The position numbers were made by a program, and so were the translations under genes. The notes beneath the pieces are model-generated. The model was not told the DNA's origin. It saw only the letters and a program-made list of their open reading frames with translations, and made no database searches. A stretch of 64,000 nucleotides of DNA from Arachis hypogaea (Eukaryota > Streptophyta > Magnoliopsida > Fabales > Fabaceae): the NCBI RefSeq assembly GCF_003086295.3, contig NC_092044.1:7466843-7530842 (forward strand), in the 5' to 3' direction. Shown piece after piece: positions 37,081 to 53,519 of the stretch. Positions within the stretch are counted from its first letter, which is position 1. The number at the start of each line of letters is the position of its first letter.

Positions 37081-38700
37081 CTACAATCCATCGTATGCAC
37101 TATATAAAGAATATTACAGAAATAGATTTGCTTATCAAAGTATGAGGACTATCACATATTTTATGTATCAAAGTCATATGCTCAAAATATGCTTCTAGCA
37201 AAAGAGGCATAAATCAACCTTCACATGTCATGCATTGTAAACAAATAGATCCTCTTTGCTCGCCAGCAGGTGCAAAATGGGAAACGAATACTTTATAGGT
37301 ATTAACGTCATCATTCGCCATTCACAATAGGAAGCATATCACTTTTAAATCTGAGCAACATACCTAAACCTGGATAGCCGGACCAGTGTACTCTCTCGGG
37401 CGCATATAAAGATTTGCAGGCGTTCGACGTTCCTATCTCTACAAGCCAAGCATATTCCTCCTCTTCGTTATCACATATCTTAGGTCTATTTTGTGTTGCT
37501 GTAGTGCAGCAAGCATTAAAAAATATATATAACTGAGATGCTGATCAGATAATACTTCTCCCTTCTCTTAAGTGATTAGCAAGTTTTGAAAAGGATAATA
37601 ACTTTCTAAGGAAAAATATTAAAAATCTAACTAAACTTATAAATCCTCTATCAAAGGCTTCAAAACTCAAGAAAGGGAGAAAATTGAGTTTATAGAACTT
37701 CTAAGATCATTTCTACCACCGAGTACCAATGCTATATTTAATGGTGCATGGAGTATAAGTGATAGTTCGAAGAATTACTTACAGAATGTTGAATATGGAT
37801 AATCATGATAGTAAGTACATTTCCTTCTTTCATCTTTTCTATAAGAAGGTGAAAGAATGTTTAGCACAACACAATGTGTTAATACTGTAAAACAGTGTAG
37901 ATTTCCACCATGCTTTGGATATAAAATCGATCTCTCGCATGGTGCAGTCATGACCTTATCGACAACTAACTTAACTAGTCTAACTACAACAAAGAAAAAT
38001 TACAACAAAATCATTTTAAAACATGGATGTAAAATAGCAAGTTTTATAAGCCACTAAATTTGATATCATATTGTTTAATAATGTTGATAAAAAGATCTCC
38101 AGAGTAAGATATACAATTATGTAATTTTAAGTCCTGAACAGTAGCAGCAATTAGCCATAGGAAATTCTATAGGAAAAGGATTAATCTCCCTAATACTCTT
38201 CTTAATAATTCCCCGTAAATATTTCTGAAAGTTTAAACAAATAAGTTTCACAAAATAGATCATGAGATAAAATCAATAAAATCCTTTCCCTCAGTCATTT
38301 TTATTTTATATTATTTTACCCAACAAATCAGCATAATTAGAAACATCATTGAGTTATAAATGATACAATTCTAAAATTTACTCCTAATCTAATGAGTTCC
38401 CTCATGCAAGACACCATGTATTGTATTTTAGTTTTTCACAATCATTACCATACTTCCACAATAATAGAGATTAAACTTCAAACAAGAAAAAAGTAGAAAC
38501 CTTATTCAATTAAAAATTAAAATAGTTACTACCAACGAAATCACAACAATCAAATTCAATCATTCAAGCATAATCAAAGACTCATAATCCATTTTGAAAC
38601 CTTTCACTGGTTTATTATAAAATTCTTTTGAAATTAAAACAACATTCAATATTCTGGCAAACGAAGAACATTCAAATTCACATTAAATTCTCATAGAAAA
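37081..38700. other. AT-rich intergenic DNA
   Basis: No gene or bounded repeat recognised on either strand. Confidence 0.45.
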
Positions 38701-38744
38701 GAAAATAAAGTACAATAAAAATAAAAATAAAATGGAACCTTAAA

Positions 38745-39060
38745 GGAGTAGGCAGAGGTGGAGGGAGAAGGATAGAGATCAGAGTCGCTGGTGAAAAAGA
38801 AGAACAGAGAGGCGAAAACAATGAAGTGGTGGACCCGAGTGTAGTGGCGGCAGCGGAAGCGTGTTGCGGTGTCGAGGATCAGAGAACAAGCACGGTGCAG
38901 GGGAGAACGAGCAACCGCGCGGATGGAGAAGATCAGAAAACGACCACGGCACTGAGAGAGAGGATCAGAGAGCGAGCTACAGCGGAAGAAGAGGAACAAG
39001 AAACGAGCGACTGTTGATGGGTAGCAGAAAAAGAGGCAAAAGCCCTAATAGAGCTCTTGA
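38745..39060 (-). other. GC-rich leader-like block
   Basis: On the minus strand this reads as a C/T-rich block (ctattagggcttttgcc, then repeated ctctgatcctc words) like a 5' leader or low-complexity first exon. Short ORFs on both strands are repetitive and unrecognised. No gene body could be traced from it. Confidence 0.25.
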
Positions 39061-40603
39061 CTCTTCTCTTTGAAACTCAGATTAAAGAAAAATGGAGGAA
39101 TGTATAAAACAAAAAAAAATTGGAGGGCCAAATATTTAATGGCCAGTTATAAGGTACAGATTTATTCATACAGATTTAAGGAGGTGTTGACAAGTGGCAA
39201 AGATGATGGTGTTAGGGAACAGGCTTGGCAGGGCTTTATAAGGTTGTATGCCTTGGTCGGTGTAGGTGGAGCCGGCTAATGAAAGTTGGAGCCAATGCAG
39301 CAAATCTGAAATTGGATTTAGTGAGTGGGCTGGGCCTTTGCTTTAGAATTTAGTTTTTTGGCATGAGTAGACTAGAAACAAGATGACATAAGAAACAAAA
39401 TGACATGGTGGAGTGCACAAGAATGCAGGCTCGGGTAAGAAATAAACAAAATCCTAACCCCAATTCACTAAGATCAGAATCAGAATCATCAAACTTCCTC
39501 GTACTTCGTGGTCCTTATCTTATCTGATTCACATTTGTGAATTTCTTCATTATTGATATGAAAGTCCGTGTGTTTCGTTTCCAATGTATTGATCAACTGA
39601 ATCGGATATCAAGTTCACAGTGTTTGAGAGATATGGCCTGTGATGGATTTAAAATACCTGCAGATAAGGTTGATGAAATTGCGACTTATTCTGATGGCGA
39701 CCACCTTTCGGGCAAAGTTATATACCCTGAGGAAATACTTACCTAGTATTCGACAAGGTCTGTTAGAAGTCAGGTGCTGTTAATAGAAACCACTGGCTAC
39801 TTTTTTATTTTCCCTTTTGGTATAATCTCATGTTTTAGGGTTTTTTAATTTTTTGTGGCTTACAGTGGTTCCTGGTTGCAGACCCAGGAGGTTCAATGCA
39901 TGGTAGAACAAGACCTTTTCGGAATAAAGGTGATTCGGACGAGGAAGTGGTGGCCGATTTGGTAACCGAGGCTTGCAATCCTACTATTACCATAGACTTG
40001 TGGTTATGATGGTTTATGCTATTGAGTTTGTATCTGTGTATGATTTCATTCACTAGTTAATAAACTATGCAGAATTTGAGTTGTGAGTTTGAGACTATGT
40101 GTAGCACACTTTCAAGTGATGATGCTGCTGAAACCACTTATGACAAAGTATGGCAGAAATTAGATAATACAGTGGATTAATTGATCTGTGAGATGGAGAT
40201 GGCCACTAAGCAAGTACCATCGTAATTTTTCCACATGTCGAGTGTATGCTAGCCTTATGGTTTCTTTGTTTCGGTCGTGACATTGTTGTCTGTGCTCGTC
40301 GGTGTGCAACTCCATGTATGCCGTCGTTTTTGAAGGTGTTAATTTATGTGCTGAGTTTGTTGGCAGTCCGTGAATCGGTATGCTTTGATACATGATTTTT
40401 ACTACTTCATTTAAGTAATTCTAGGTCAACTATATATGTGGATTGAAGCACGTATGTGAAAATTAACGATGAAAATTGTTGTGTATATTTTACTGAGGAA
40501 CTTTATTGTGTAAATTTATTGATCTGGTCAGAGTTTGTGAATCAAATATGTGCCGGTGTGAACTTAAACTTCCACTCTTTTTAGCATGATAACTTATTTT
40601 GTA
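39061..40603. other. unrecognised stretch, weakly coding in places
   Basis: A + strand open stretch at 39537-39746 (with CLRDMACDGFKIPADKVDEI) has plausible protein composition but no recognised domain. 40075-40180 reads SCEFETMCSTLSSDDAAETTYDKVW in one frame. Both may be fragments of captured or decayed genes. I assign no function. Confidence 0.25.
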
Positions 40604-42825
40604 AAGTGAACCAAGTTGATCCCCTGCAGTTTTGGTATATCTGGCGACAGTCATCATGTCCGCATTGGCCTTGCCTTCTAAATAACTTATTGTTGCAGCC
40701 GCGTCTCCGTCGTTAATTTGTGCTATTTTTTCGCTGTGAACGTAATTGTACAAATCTCTCTTCGTAAACCGAAGCATCCCGTACCCCTCTGACTGCCCGA
40801 TCATATACGCCATAATCTTCGATGTCGCAATCCCAAACTTTTTTAGACTATCAACTTGAGCCTTATCACTCTCACTTAATTTCCGATGTTTAGGAAGAAG
40901 ATGATTAAACATGGTTGTAGCAAGAGGGTGGTTATGTTTGTCGTCTATCCTCCGGACTTTCCAAACCTGATCTTGCAAATCGTAGTAAATTTTTAGCTTC
41001 GGTGAACAACCCGTGCGACTCTCCAGCTTCTCCTCCCTTACTCTTTCTGGACGATCGTAGTGTTTCTCATGCTTTGTACCTCGACGGTGACAAAAAAGTC
41101 TCGTCTTACCAAAACATTGTTCATTCGAGCCACGTCACCCTTCCATACACCGAACTCCCTTAGCCGGGAAAATTGTTTGTATGCCGCATAAGCAAAAACT
41201 TCGTGCGGAATTTATAACCCACAAACTAACCTGCAAGTGCACCGGGTCGTACCAAGTAATACCTTAGGTGAATGAGGGTCGATCCCACGAGGATTGATGG
41301 AGTAAGCAACGATGGTTAAGTGATTTATTTAGTTAGACAAACAGAAAATGGTGTTTGAGAGTTCAAAAGCATTAAAAAGTAAATTCAGAATATCAGAAGG
41401 CAGGTAGTAAATAAATTGTGAAATATGTATGGAGAAACAGTTAAGACTTCAGAGTTATCTATTTTCCGGATTGACTTTTCTTACTAACTATTTTAATCAT
41501 GCAAGATTTAATTCATGGCAAACTATATGTGACTAAACCCTAATTCCTTGGACCTTTTTAGTCTCCTCTAAAATTTATCAACCGCGTTGGTCACTTAATT
41601 CCAATTAGAGGGTGAAATTCAATTATAGTTTATATGCCACAAAAACCTTAATTACCCAAATATAAGAGGATTATATGTCACGTATCCTGTTAAGTCCAGA
41701 TAATTCGAAGTTTAGGAGAAATTATTTTCAAGCTGTTGTTCAAGTAAAGAGCTTTTTCAAGTTATACAAGAACTCAATTAGAACAAGGGTCATACTTCCG
41801 TTCTACCCAAATTCATAAAATAAAGAACGAAAACAATTCTTGAATTATAAATCAGTACATGAATAAAAATAGAAAAATAATAGTATCAATTCATACAATA
41901 GACAGAGCTCCTAACCTTAATAGTGGAGGTTTAGTTGCTCATGTTTCAGAGAGAAAATAAGGATTCATAAAATTATAAATTGCGGAATAAGATAAGAGAG
42001 AAGAGAGTGGCTCGAAGGGTTGATTATTTTTCCTTTTATATCTAATCCTAATTAATGTAAAATATATTTGCTAAACTAAATAATATCTTTTCCTAATTAT
42101 AAATAAAATAAAGTTTAAATCAGAATTAATAGGAGATTGCGTGCTTGCTTCTTGCAAAGTTGGGGACCACTTGATTCCTTAATAATCCACGCCTAACTTG
42201 AGAAATCTCAAGTTAGGCATAGCCTTGGCCGAATTGATGGAGAAGAAGTATGAACTATTATATATCGTTGGAAAGATCTGGAAGTTGGCTTTCCAACGCT
42301 TCTAAAATCACGTCAATTGGATCTTTGTAGCTCGAGTTATTTAGATTTGAGTGCAAAGAGGTCAGAGTTGACAGCATCATTCGCCTTCTTCTCTTTTTTT
42401 GTGGAAACTCCATCAAATCCATCCAAATGCTACCTAAAATAAATAGAATTGCACAAGATTCAAAGTAGCATCTATAGTGGCTAAAAGATAATTAATTCTT
42501 GATTAAACTCAATAAATTAAATGTAAATTCACTAGGAAAATATAGGAAAGATGCTCACGCATCAATAAGCCTCTTCCTCGATACTGAAGACATTGTCCAA
42601 GAAATCCTCCGTGGACATAAAACCGGGAGCATCACCCTCACATATCTCCTGGCTTGGGCCGACCCCGTTCCCGTGGGTTTTGTCACCCGTTTCAGCTGTC
42701 TCGGAATCATTCTCATAGGAGTTATCCTCGTCATCCTCACTCGAAGAAGAGATACGGAAATACTCCTCCTCACTAAGCCCGCTTGAATCATCCTCTCCAC
42801 CCGTGAACTGCAAGTTTGAATCCAT
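40604..42825 (-). pseudogene. FAR1-related gene fragment split by a solo LTR
   Basis: Coding runs on the minus strand from 42825 to 42565, and resumes at 41187 down to about 40604. The N-terminal part is acidic (SGLSEEEYFRISSSSEDDED), then EEAY joins in frame to AAYKQFSRLREFGV. The FAR1 DNA-binding domain follows (RRDFFCHRRGTKHEKHYDRPER, C, KVRRIDDKHNH): a WRKY-GCM1-type zinc-binding fold derived from MULE transposases. The next stretch LPKHRKLSESDKAQVDSL ... GMLRFTKRDLYNYV is also typical. The reading ends abruptly after TAGDQLGSL; the expected MULE transposase and SWIM domains are absent. A 1372-bp LTR plus 5-bp duplication interrupts the frame. FAR1 proteins are nuclear transcription factors. 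This copy looks dead. Confidence 0.8.
41193..42564 (-). mobile_element. solo LTR inserted in FAR1-related gene, TSD CTTAT
   Basis: On the minus strand the segment begins TGATGCGTGAGC and ends cgcacgaagtttttg. It matches the LTR of the composite at 31857-33337 at both ends and through the interior. The 5-bp target cttat (ataag on +) is exactly duplicated at 42565-42569 and 41188-41192. No internal retrotransposon sequence is present, so it is a solo LTR from recombination between two LTRs. Unlike its relative, it lacks most of the CpG-rich minisatellite. Confidence 0.85.
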
Positions 42826-43259
42826 CTTCAACAACAAAGGAGGTCAATCACCTGGAAGATGGTTAGTCGGCAAATAACTTATCATGAATTACTATGCGAC
42901 TTAATTAAACACCCACATTGGAATAAGTAGTTAAAACAGGCTAAGTATACTTAAATAGCAAAACCAAACTTCATACAACATCGACTGTTCCTGACACTAC
43001 ATTTTTTACACGTCGATCGAATGCAATCAGTAGTCCCAGACGGAAAACACGGTGTGACAATCTCAAATCAAATACAGAGTAACAACCACCAAAATATTCA
43101 AATAATTAAATACACATCAAGTCTCCGCTTATAAATGATACTACTTATTTTCACGCACATTGAATAACCGGTGAACTAATCAACAATGCCACAACACCAA
43201 CATATTTACATATAGTCGTGTCCAACTTAGGGACAGGGTGTGGATACAATCAATGAGCT

Positions 43260-44400
43260 TTTTATGTTTCAGCAAAATGTATAATCTTTTGAACTTCTAG
43301 TTCACATTGCCCTGATCGAGGATTTAAATGCATCAAGGATGATACATTCCAATTAAGTTCCTTTTCAGGAAGCTTATTCTCTCCCACCTAATGTTAAAAC
43401 TTTTGATTCATCAAAATGACTATCTGCAAATCGGGTTTTAAATACATCTGCAATTTGTATCTCAAAATACCTCACTATAGATGGAGAATCATATCCAATA
43501 TATATCCCTATTTTTCTTTGGAGTCCCATTTTGGTGCGAGAAGGTAGTGCAATAGAAACATATATCGCACACCCGAATATTTTTGAATGGAAAACATTTG
43601 ACTGTTGGCCAAAAACTAATTATATAGGAAAGAACTGATGGTAACTTATTGGCCTCAAATAAATAAGTGATGTGACATGTAAAATAGCATGCCCCAACCT
43701 GAGATTGGGAGATTTGTTTTCATAAGTAAGGGTCTAGCAATTAATTGGAGGCGTTTAATAAGTGATTCTACTAATCCATCCATTTTGTGTGTAAACATGA
43801 GTTACTGGATGTTCAACGATTATTCTGTTAGCCATACAATAAGTATCAAAGGCTTGGGAAGAAAATTCACCGGCATTATCAAGACAAATTGCTTTGATTG
43901 GATTTTCTAGAAACTGTACTTTTAATCGAATAATTTGAGCAAGTAATCTCGCAAACGCCAGGTTGCGAGAAGACAATAAACACACATGTGACCATCTCGA
44001 AGCTGCGTCTATTAAGACAATAAAATATCTAAAAGATCCACATAGTGGATGAATAAGTCCACATATATCATCTTGAATCCTTTCTAGGAATTTAGGGGAC
44101 TCAAATCTAATCTTTACTGGTAATGGCCTTAAAATTAGCTTTTTTTTAAGAACATTCAGCACAACAAAATTCACTAGATTTAAGAATCTTCTGGTTCTTT
44201 AGTGAATATCTATGAGAATTTTTAATAATTCTCCATATCATAGTTTTTTCCGGATGACCCAATCAATCATACCAAATTATAAATTCATTTGGGCTGGTAA
44301 ACTTCGGGTTTACAATGGCATGTGATTCAATTGTACTAATTTTAGTATAATATAACACAGATGAAAGTGAGGTAACTTTTCTAATATAATCTTTTTATTT
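43260..44400 (-). pseudogene. Ty1-copia pol relic (pre-integrase and integrase)
   Basis: Minus-strand fragments in several frames read in order: a pre-integrase region (WYDWLGHPEKTM ... FCCAECS), an integrase core (RIQDDICGLIHPLCGSFRYF, DAASRWSHVCLLSSRNLAFA, LDNAGEFSSQAFDTYC), and a post-integrase region (VFGQQ-type stretch near 43610 and a YIGYDSPSIVRYFE-like stretch near 43460). Repeated frameshifts and stops show it is inactive. No LTRs were found in place. The MULE-like element at 44437 begins just upstream of it. Confidence 0.8.
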
Positions 44401-44436
44401 GGAGTTTTAATATCAATTGTTTCATCAATTGTTTTT

Positions 44437-45551
44437 AGATTAAATACAATTTTGGTCTCTAACATATAAACCGAAAATAATTTTTGTTTTTAACATTTTT
44501 TAACATACAAAATCGTTCTTAAAATTTGAATTGATTTTAAAATCACCTTTCGAAGAATTATACCTTTTTCCTTTTTTACAAAAATATTCAGTTTTTATTT
44601 TTTTTCTCCACCACAACAGTATCTCTTTTATTTTTCTTCTTCAGCAACAACAATAAAGCAAAAACAATATAATAAACATAAAAGACAGAAATAGAAATAG
44701 AATCAGAAACAGAAAAAATAAAAACAAAAATAAAAACAGAATTAAAAATAGAAAAAGAAGCAAAACCATAAGCAGAATCAAAAGTATCAAAAATAGAATC
44801 AGAATCAGCAACGAATTAACAAAATAAAAAATAAAATCAGAATTGGAAACAATGTGATTAACAAAATTAGAATCATCAGAAACATGTAATTAACAATCTG
44901 ATTAACAAAATCAGAAACAGAAGCAGAATTAGAACTCTAGAAAAGATAGGTTTTTCAAAATAGGCGGTGGTGGTAATGGAGAAGACCTGGTGGAGGACGC
45001 TACCGTTGTGACGGCATCGGCGTAGGAGGACAAGAGTGCGGTCAAGGGTCTTGGAGACTTCGGTGACGATGCGGTGGATGGGACGCTCGTTGAGGGGCTG
45101 GGTAATGGCGATGCGGATGACAGAGTGGAGGTTGTCACAGAAGAGCTAGACCTTCTTGGCGAGTTCGGCGCAGTCACGTCTCCTCTCTCTTGTGAGCTCT
45201 CTTTCCCTCTGGTTCTGATTCTCAATGGTGACAACGGCTACAAGTCTCGCCGGCGCCATCTCCTCTTTCCCCCTCTTCCTTTCTTTCCTTTTTTCTTCCT
45301 TTTCCTTCCTCTTTTTTCGTCTTCCCTCTTCTCTCGCGTGATTCTCTTTCTCCCCCTCTTCTGTTCTTTTTTTTTTAATGTATAAGTTTTTTGGTTAGGA
45401 ATAATTTAGTAATAAAATTTAAAATTTAAAATTTAAATAAAAAAGATGATTTTAATACTAAGTTAAATTTTATGGATAATTTTATATAAAAAAATTAAAA
45501 ATAAAAATATTTTTTTATTTATACCTTAGAGACCAAAAACATATTTAATCC
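44437..45551 (-). mobile_element. MULE-like element carrying armadillo-type gene fragment
   Basis: The left end is agattaaatacaattttggt; the reverse-complemented right end is ggattaaatatgtttttggt. Both continue with ctctaa and a long AT-rich inverted repeat. Flanking 9-mers attgttttt and aatattttt match at 7 of 9. The minus strand at about 45190-44950 reads CAELAKKV, stop, LFCDNLHSVIRIAITQPL ... ERPIHRIVTEVSKTLDRTLVLLRRCRHNGSVLHQVFSITT. This resembles the N-terminal region of a plant armadillo-repeat protein family. One in-frame TAG breaks it. Pack-MULE capture is the likely origin. Confidence 0.65.
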
Positions 45552-45599
45552 AATATTTTTTTCTAAGATTGTATATTAAAGAATAAAATAAAAAAAACC

Positions 45600-45710
45600 A
45601 ATATTTCATAGGTCACTTGATGAGGAGGAGGATTATTCATCCACTCAAGAGCTGCAACATTTAAATTGGAATCCCATGCATCAATATTGGTATTAATTGA
45701 AGATACCATT
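45600..45710 (-). other. short open exon-like segment
   Basis: From an ATG at 45710 the minus strand reads MVSSINTNIDAWDSNLNV then AALEWMNNPPPHQVTYEI without a stop. Composition looks like real coding, but I do not recognise the family. It could belong to the retroelement relic disrupted by the adjacent MULE-like element. Confidence 0.3.
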
Positions 45711-47160
45711 GAAAATCAGATCTTGATGCATTAAATGTTTCTTAGTATCTTCTTATTCGAAAATATATAAAAAAATAGGAAGTCAATTTCTTTTTCAGCA
45801 AATCACTCCATTTTTTTAAATTATTTTATTTATTTTAAATCATAAATCTTAAATCATAAATCTTTAATTCTAAATTTTAAATATTAAAAATTTTAAACCC
45901 TCCAAAAATTAAGAATTTTTTAAATTTTAAAAAATTAATTAATATTAACTAACTAAAAATTAATTTATTATACTTTTCTTAAATATATTATGAGTAATGA
46001 TTGAAAGTCTTAATTTATTATTTTAATTATTCACTTAATACTCAACACTTGCTCTCTGTCCAATTTCTTCAACCTGAATGAATGGATTATTTGAGCAATG
46101 CAGCAAAATTATCCAAACGGTCAAAACAATAAAGAATAACAACAATAACTGTTTTTAATTGACATGATAACAAGAACAAAAAAAAAACGAATGGTACTCA
46201 TGCTCTATCACAACATTAGTATAGGAAATGTTTTCTTTGACAAAAAGAAAATAGTCATTCTTACGACAGGGACCTATGGTGTGGGAACCTACATTGAATA
46301 TAACTAATTCAACACTTCCTCTTACATAATATATTTTACTTATTATTCACTTATCAAAAATTAAAAAAAAAAGAATAGCCTAACACTATAAAGACAAAAC
46401 TAGCACAATGTAAGAGATAACTCACATTACTTAACCAATGGAACATGTAAACGTTATAGCTAGTCTTTTCAGCCAACTCTTACGCTATAAATCACATGAT
46501 TTTGTATTCGTATCTTCGCTGTGAGATAGACACTACATACTAATACACTGAAACTTTCCATGTTTTTAAGTATGATTACTAAAGACTATTCAATTGTTAC
46601 TTGCACGTTCTACGACCTCCCACTACACATCCACAAACATGTAAACAATTTTGTATGAACCTTATTTTCTGTCACAATTAACTTCTTTTTTTCCATAATC
46701 TCATTTTCGTTCTTACAATCTTGGCAAATCCATAGAAGGTACCTTCAAGACAACATTGAAGCATGGCAATGTGTAGATGACTCACTTCATGTATTCTATG
46801 CAATGACTAGCTACGCTATGGAAGATACACCTGAATGTCAAACATAAAAAGACAAAGAGGGATAAGAAATTTCAGCGACAATTAGCAATTGTAAATCAAT
46901 CCCAAAAGTCTATAACACCAACAATTCAGTATTCAGGTTAATCGAGACAAGTTGGCATTCTAGTCATACAAATTCAAAAGGAGGAAAGCACGAAGGCAGT
47001 AACATATACAGCAAAACTGGATAAACCATGTATATCATGTTTCTAGTCGAAACCCAAAGCTAAGCACAAAGCAACGGACGTTTTCAACAGATTAATGGTT
47101 TCAGTTGAATTCAATACACCCAATGCTTCAAAACTCTAAAGCAAGACACCGTTTTCAACA
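45711..47160. other. AT-rich intergenic DNA
   Basis: No gene, RNA or clear element recognised. Confidence 0.45.
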
Positions 47161-47169
47161 GAGTATAAT

Positions 47170-47526
47170 CCAACAGATAAAAAACTAGCCTATTCAAACC
47201 TGCCCCGACCCGGGAAGTAGTGCAGCACCGGCTTCCGCCCCCGCCCGCAGCGGTAACGTCTCACGCACAGCAGCAATCAGCGCCGAATATAAGAGGAACC
47301 ACTAACCTACACTGGAGTTGGTTTCAAGCCTTCGACCTCTGCGTCTACCGCAGCAACACCTTCATCGGCGGTCTCCCTATCCCTTCCATTGACAAAGAAA
47401 AAAACAAAACCCATCTTCTATTGGAAGTTTTTTTTGGCATAGCCTACCTTAACAAGTTCACCAAAAAACAGTCCAACCAAAAAGCTTTGGCTGATGGCTC
47501 AGCCGACCCTACCATCAACAGGTAAA
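47170..47526 (+). other. GC-rich open segment of unknown nature
   Basis: A GC-rich block (tgccccgacccgggaag...) carries a + strand open frame from 47220 (MQHRLPPPPAAVTSHAQ) to about 47525, with VYRSNTFIGGLPIPSIDKEK inside. It ends beside a caacag/gtaaat donor-like site. Domain content is not recognised; it may be an exon of a captured or lost gene. Confidence 0.3.
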
Positions 47527-47834
47527 TAAGTCCTGCAACAGCAGAGTAACGTGTCGATCTCATACTCATTTGGACAAAAAATATGTAAATCTGTATCAAT
47601 TTAAATCTGTACCATAGAATGACACATATTTAATTATCGATTCTTTTAAAAATAAAAAGGGATTTATTTTATAAATATTTTAGTGATAGTTAATCGTACT
47701 TTCACGAGTATTAAATTTGTAGCTTAAATATTTTATTTTTTACTTTTATATTGTGTTGATCAGTAAGTAAATTTGGATACCAGTATAAAAATTGTGAAAA
47801 AACATTCTTATCGATATAAATGGCAGCTTAATTT

Positions 47835-48040
47835 GTTTTCTTCGAGTAAAGATTAATTAAGTAACGAAGAATATTTTTTACTTCTTAGTTAAACAATTCA
47901 ACTACATGCATATATAGCCTAGGATGTTCATATAATAATTTAAAATCTATTTCTTGAAACTTTATTGGAGAATATTTTTTAACAATTATTTTTCATTCCA
48001 AGAATTTTCTCTAAAAAATAATCTAGACAGTATAAAAAAT
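47835..48040 (+). pseudogene. lipoxygenase relic, part 1 (exon 5 end to exon 6)
   Basis: The stretch ttcgagtaaagattaattaagta, then aggatgttcatataataattt...tttcttgaaact..., then gaattttctctaaaaaataatctagacag aligns in order with the intact gene's exon 5 end, intron 5 and exon 6 start (14448-14640). Both exon and intron sequence are kept, so this is a DNA-level duplicate. The exon is no longer codable. Confidence 0.75.
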
Positions 48041-48270
48041 ATCAAATAAAAAAGTTAATTAAGTTTGTATCAATGATCTAAATTTAAAGAATAGATATAT
48101 ATGAATTCATAATTTATATTTTCGTATATTAATGTGACTAAAATTTTTTAAAATAAATGAGTGAATAAATAAAAACTCTTTTAATTTATTAAAACTAATT
48201 ATATTTGTAAAAAAAAAAAATCTTATGTTAATTTGGACGTCAAACAAATTTAGACCTCAGTAATTTTTAA

Positions 48271-48401
48271 CCTCAAATAAACTTGACCACCAAGTATAAA
48301 CTAACCTGACCATCAAATCTAACTCATTAATGTGTTTCAAATTAACCACCAAGCATAAAGTAACCTCAAATAAACTTGACCACCAAGCATAAACTCTTTT
48401 T
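48271..48401. repeat. 93-bp-spaced direct repeat upstream of CDC48C
   Basis: cctcaaataaacttgaccac followed by caag(t/c)ataaac occurs at 48271 and again at 48364. It lies just upstream of the putative CDC48C promoter (a tatataaata at 48439-48448). Confidence 0.6.
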
Positions 48402-48438
48402 GAGATTGAGCATTTGTGTCAAATTTTTGGCAGAACAA

Positions 48439-48448
48439 TATATAAATA
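48439..48448 (+). promoter_or_regulatory. TATA-like box upstream of CDC48C
   Basis: tatataaata lies about 190 bases before the chosen ATG and about 30-60 bases before the first pyrimidine-rich leader sequence. It is a candidate only, since TATA-like words are common in this AT-rich DNA. Confidence 0.35.
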
Positions 48449-48631
48449 ATTATTTAATATATAAATTGCATGAAGTAACCTCAAATATACTGTTCATTTA
48501 CATTAGGGTTTATTGTTGCTGCGGTGCTGCCTCGTGTGGCACTCTCTGTCCCTCACAGCCTCACTCCACCAATTACCAGAGGCAGAGTCTTCTTCTTCTT
48601 CATCATTCCTCAATTTCTCACAGACGGTGAC

Positions 48632-52862
<4,231 letters not shown>

Positions 52863-53519
52863 GGATCCATGGCACTGGCTATTCTGAGAAATATTATACT
52901 TGGAGTTCAAATGGAGTTCAAATGTTTATTGTGGTTTGTTTTAATTTTATCTTAGTGATCTCCCTATGTTTTGCTCTTTTGTTTATAAGTTTAATATTTT
53001 ATTTCGGAAAATTAATATTGCCACTCTAATTTTGATAATACGACTCTGTTTTTTTTAATATAAATTAATGCAAATATACAATACAAAAAAATCATACATA
53101 GAGTAGCATTATCAAAAATAGGAGTGGATTTATTATTTCCCATTATTTAGATGAAGTTGTTTTCTCCTAAAGACAATAGATGAAAATTAAATTATTAGAT
53201 AGCTTAACATTTTCATTAAATGATTATTTAACGGGTTTTTATTATTATCTTTACAAGAATACAATTTCATAGCAATAATTTGCTTTTATTTATCAAACAA
53301 AAAATGGGAGATTGCCTTTGATATCTAAACTTTTATTCAATAACAAGAAAAAGTAATATAAGAATTTATCGTTTCATATTTTCTGATTAATTCATTAATA
53401 TTTACGTTTTACCATAAAAAGATGTGTAATCTGAATTGACCCCCTTTTTTTAATCATTATTCCAAGTTTCCAACGAGTGTTTTTTTTTTTTTAACAAAAC
53501 CTCACATTAGGAGGGGAAA

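Noticed and set aside
44929..45234. The long Ser/Pro-rich minus-strand ORF as the true reading
   Set aside because: The armadillo-like similarity is in a different frame; the Ser/Pro-rich frame is a shadow of it.
48524..48631. Upstream in-frame ATG that would extend CDC48C by 36 residues
   Set aside because: The extension is hydrophobic and low-complexity (a run of Phe), while MGRRNGGR at 48632 matches the family start; it is more likely leader sequence.
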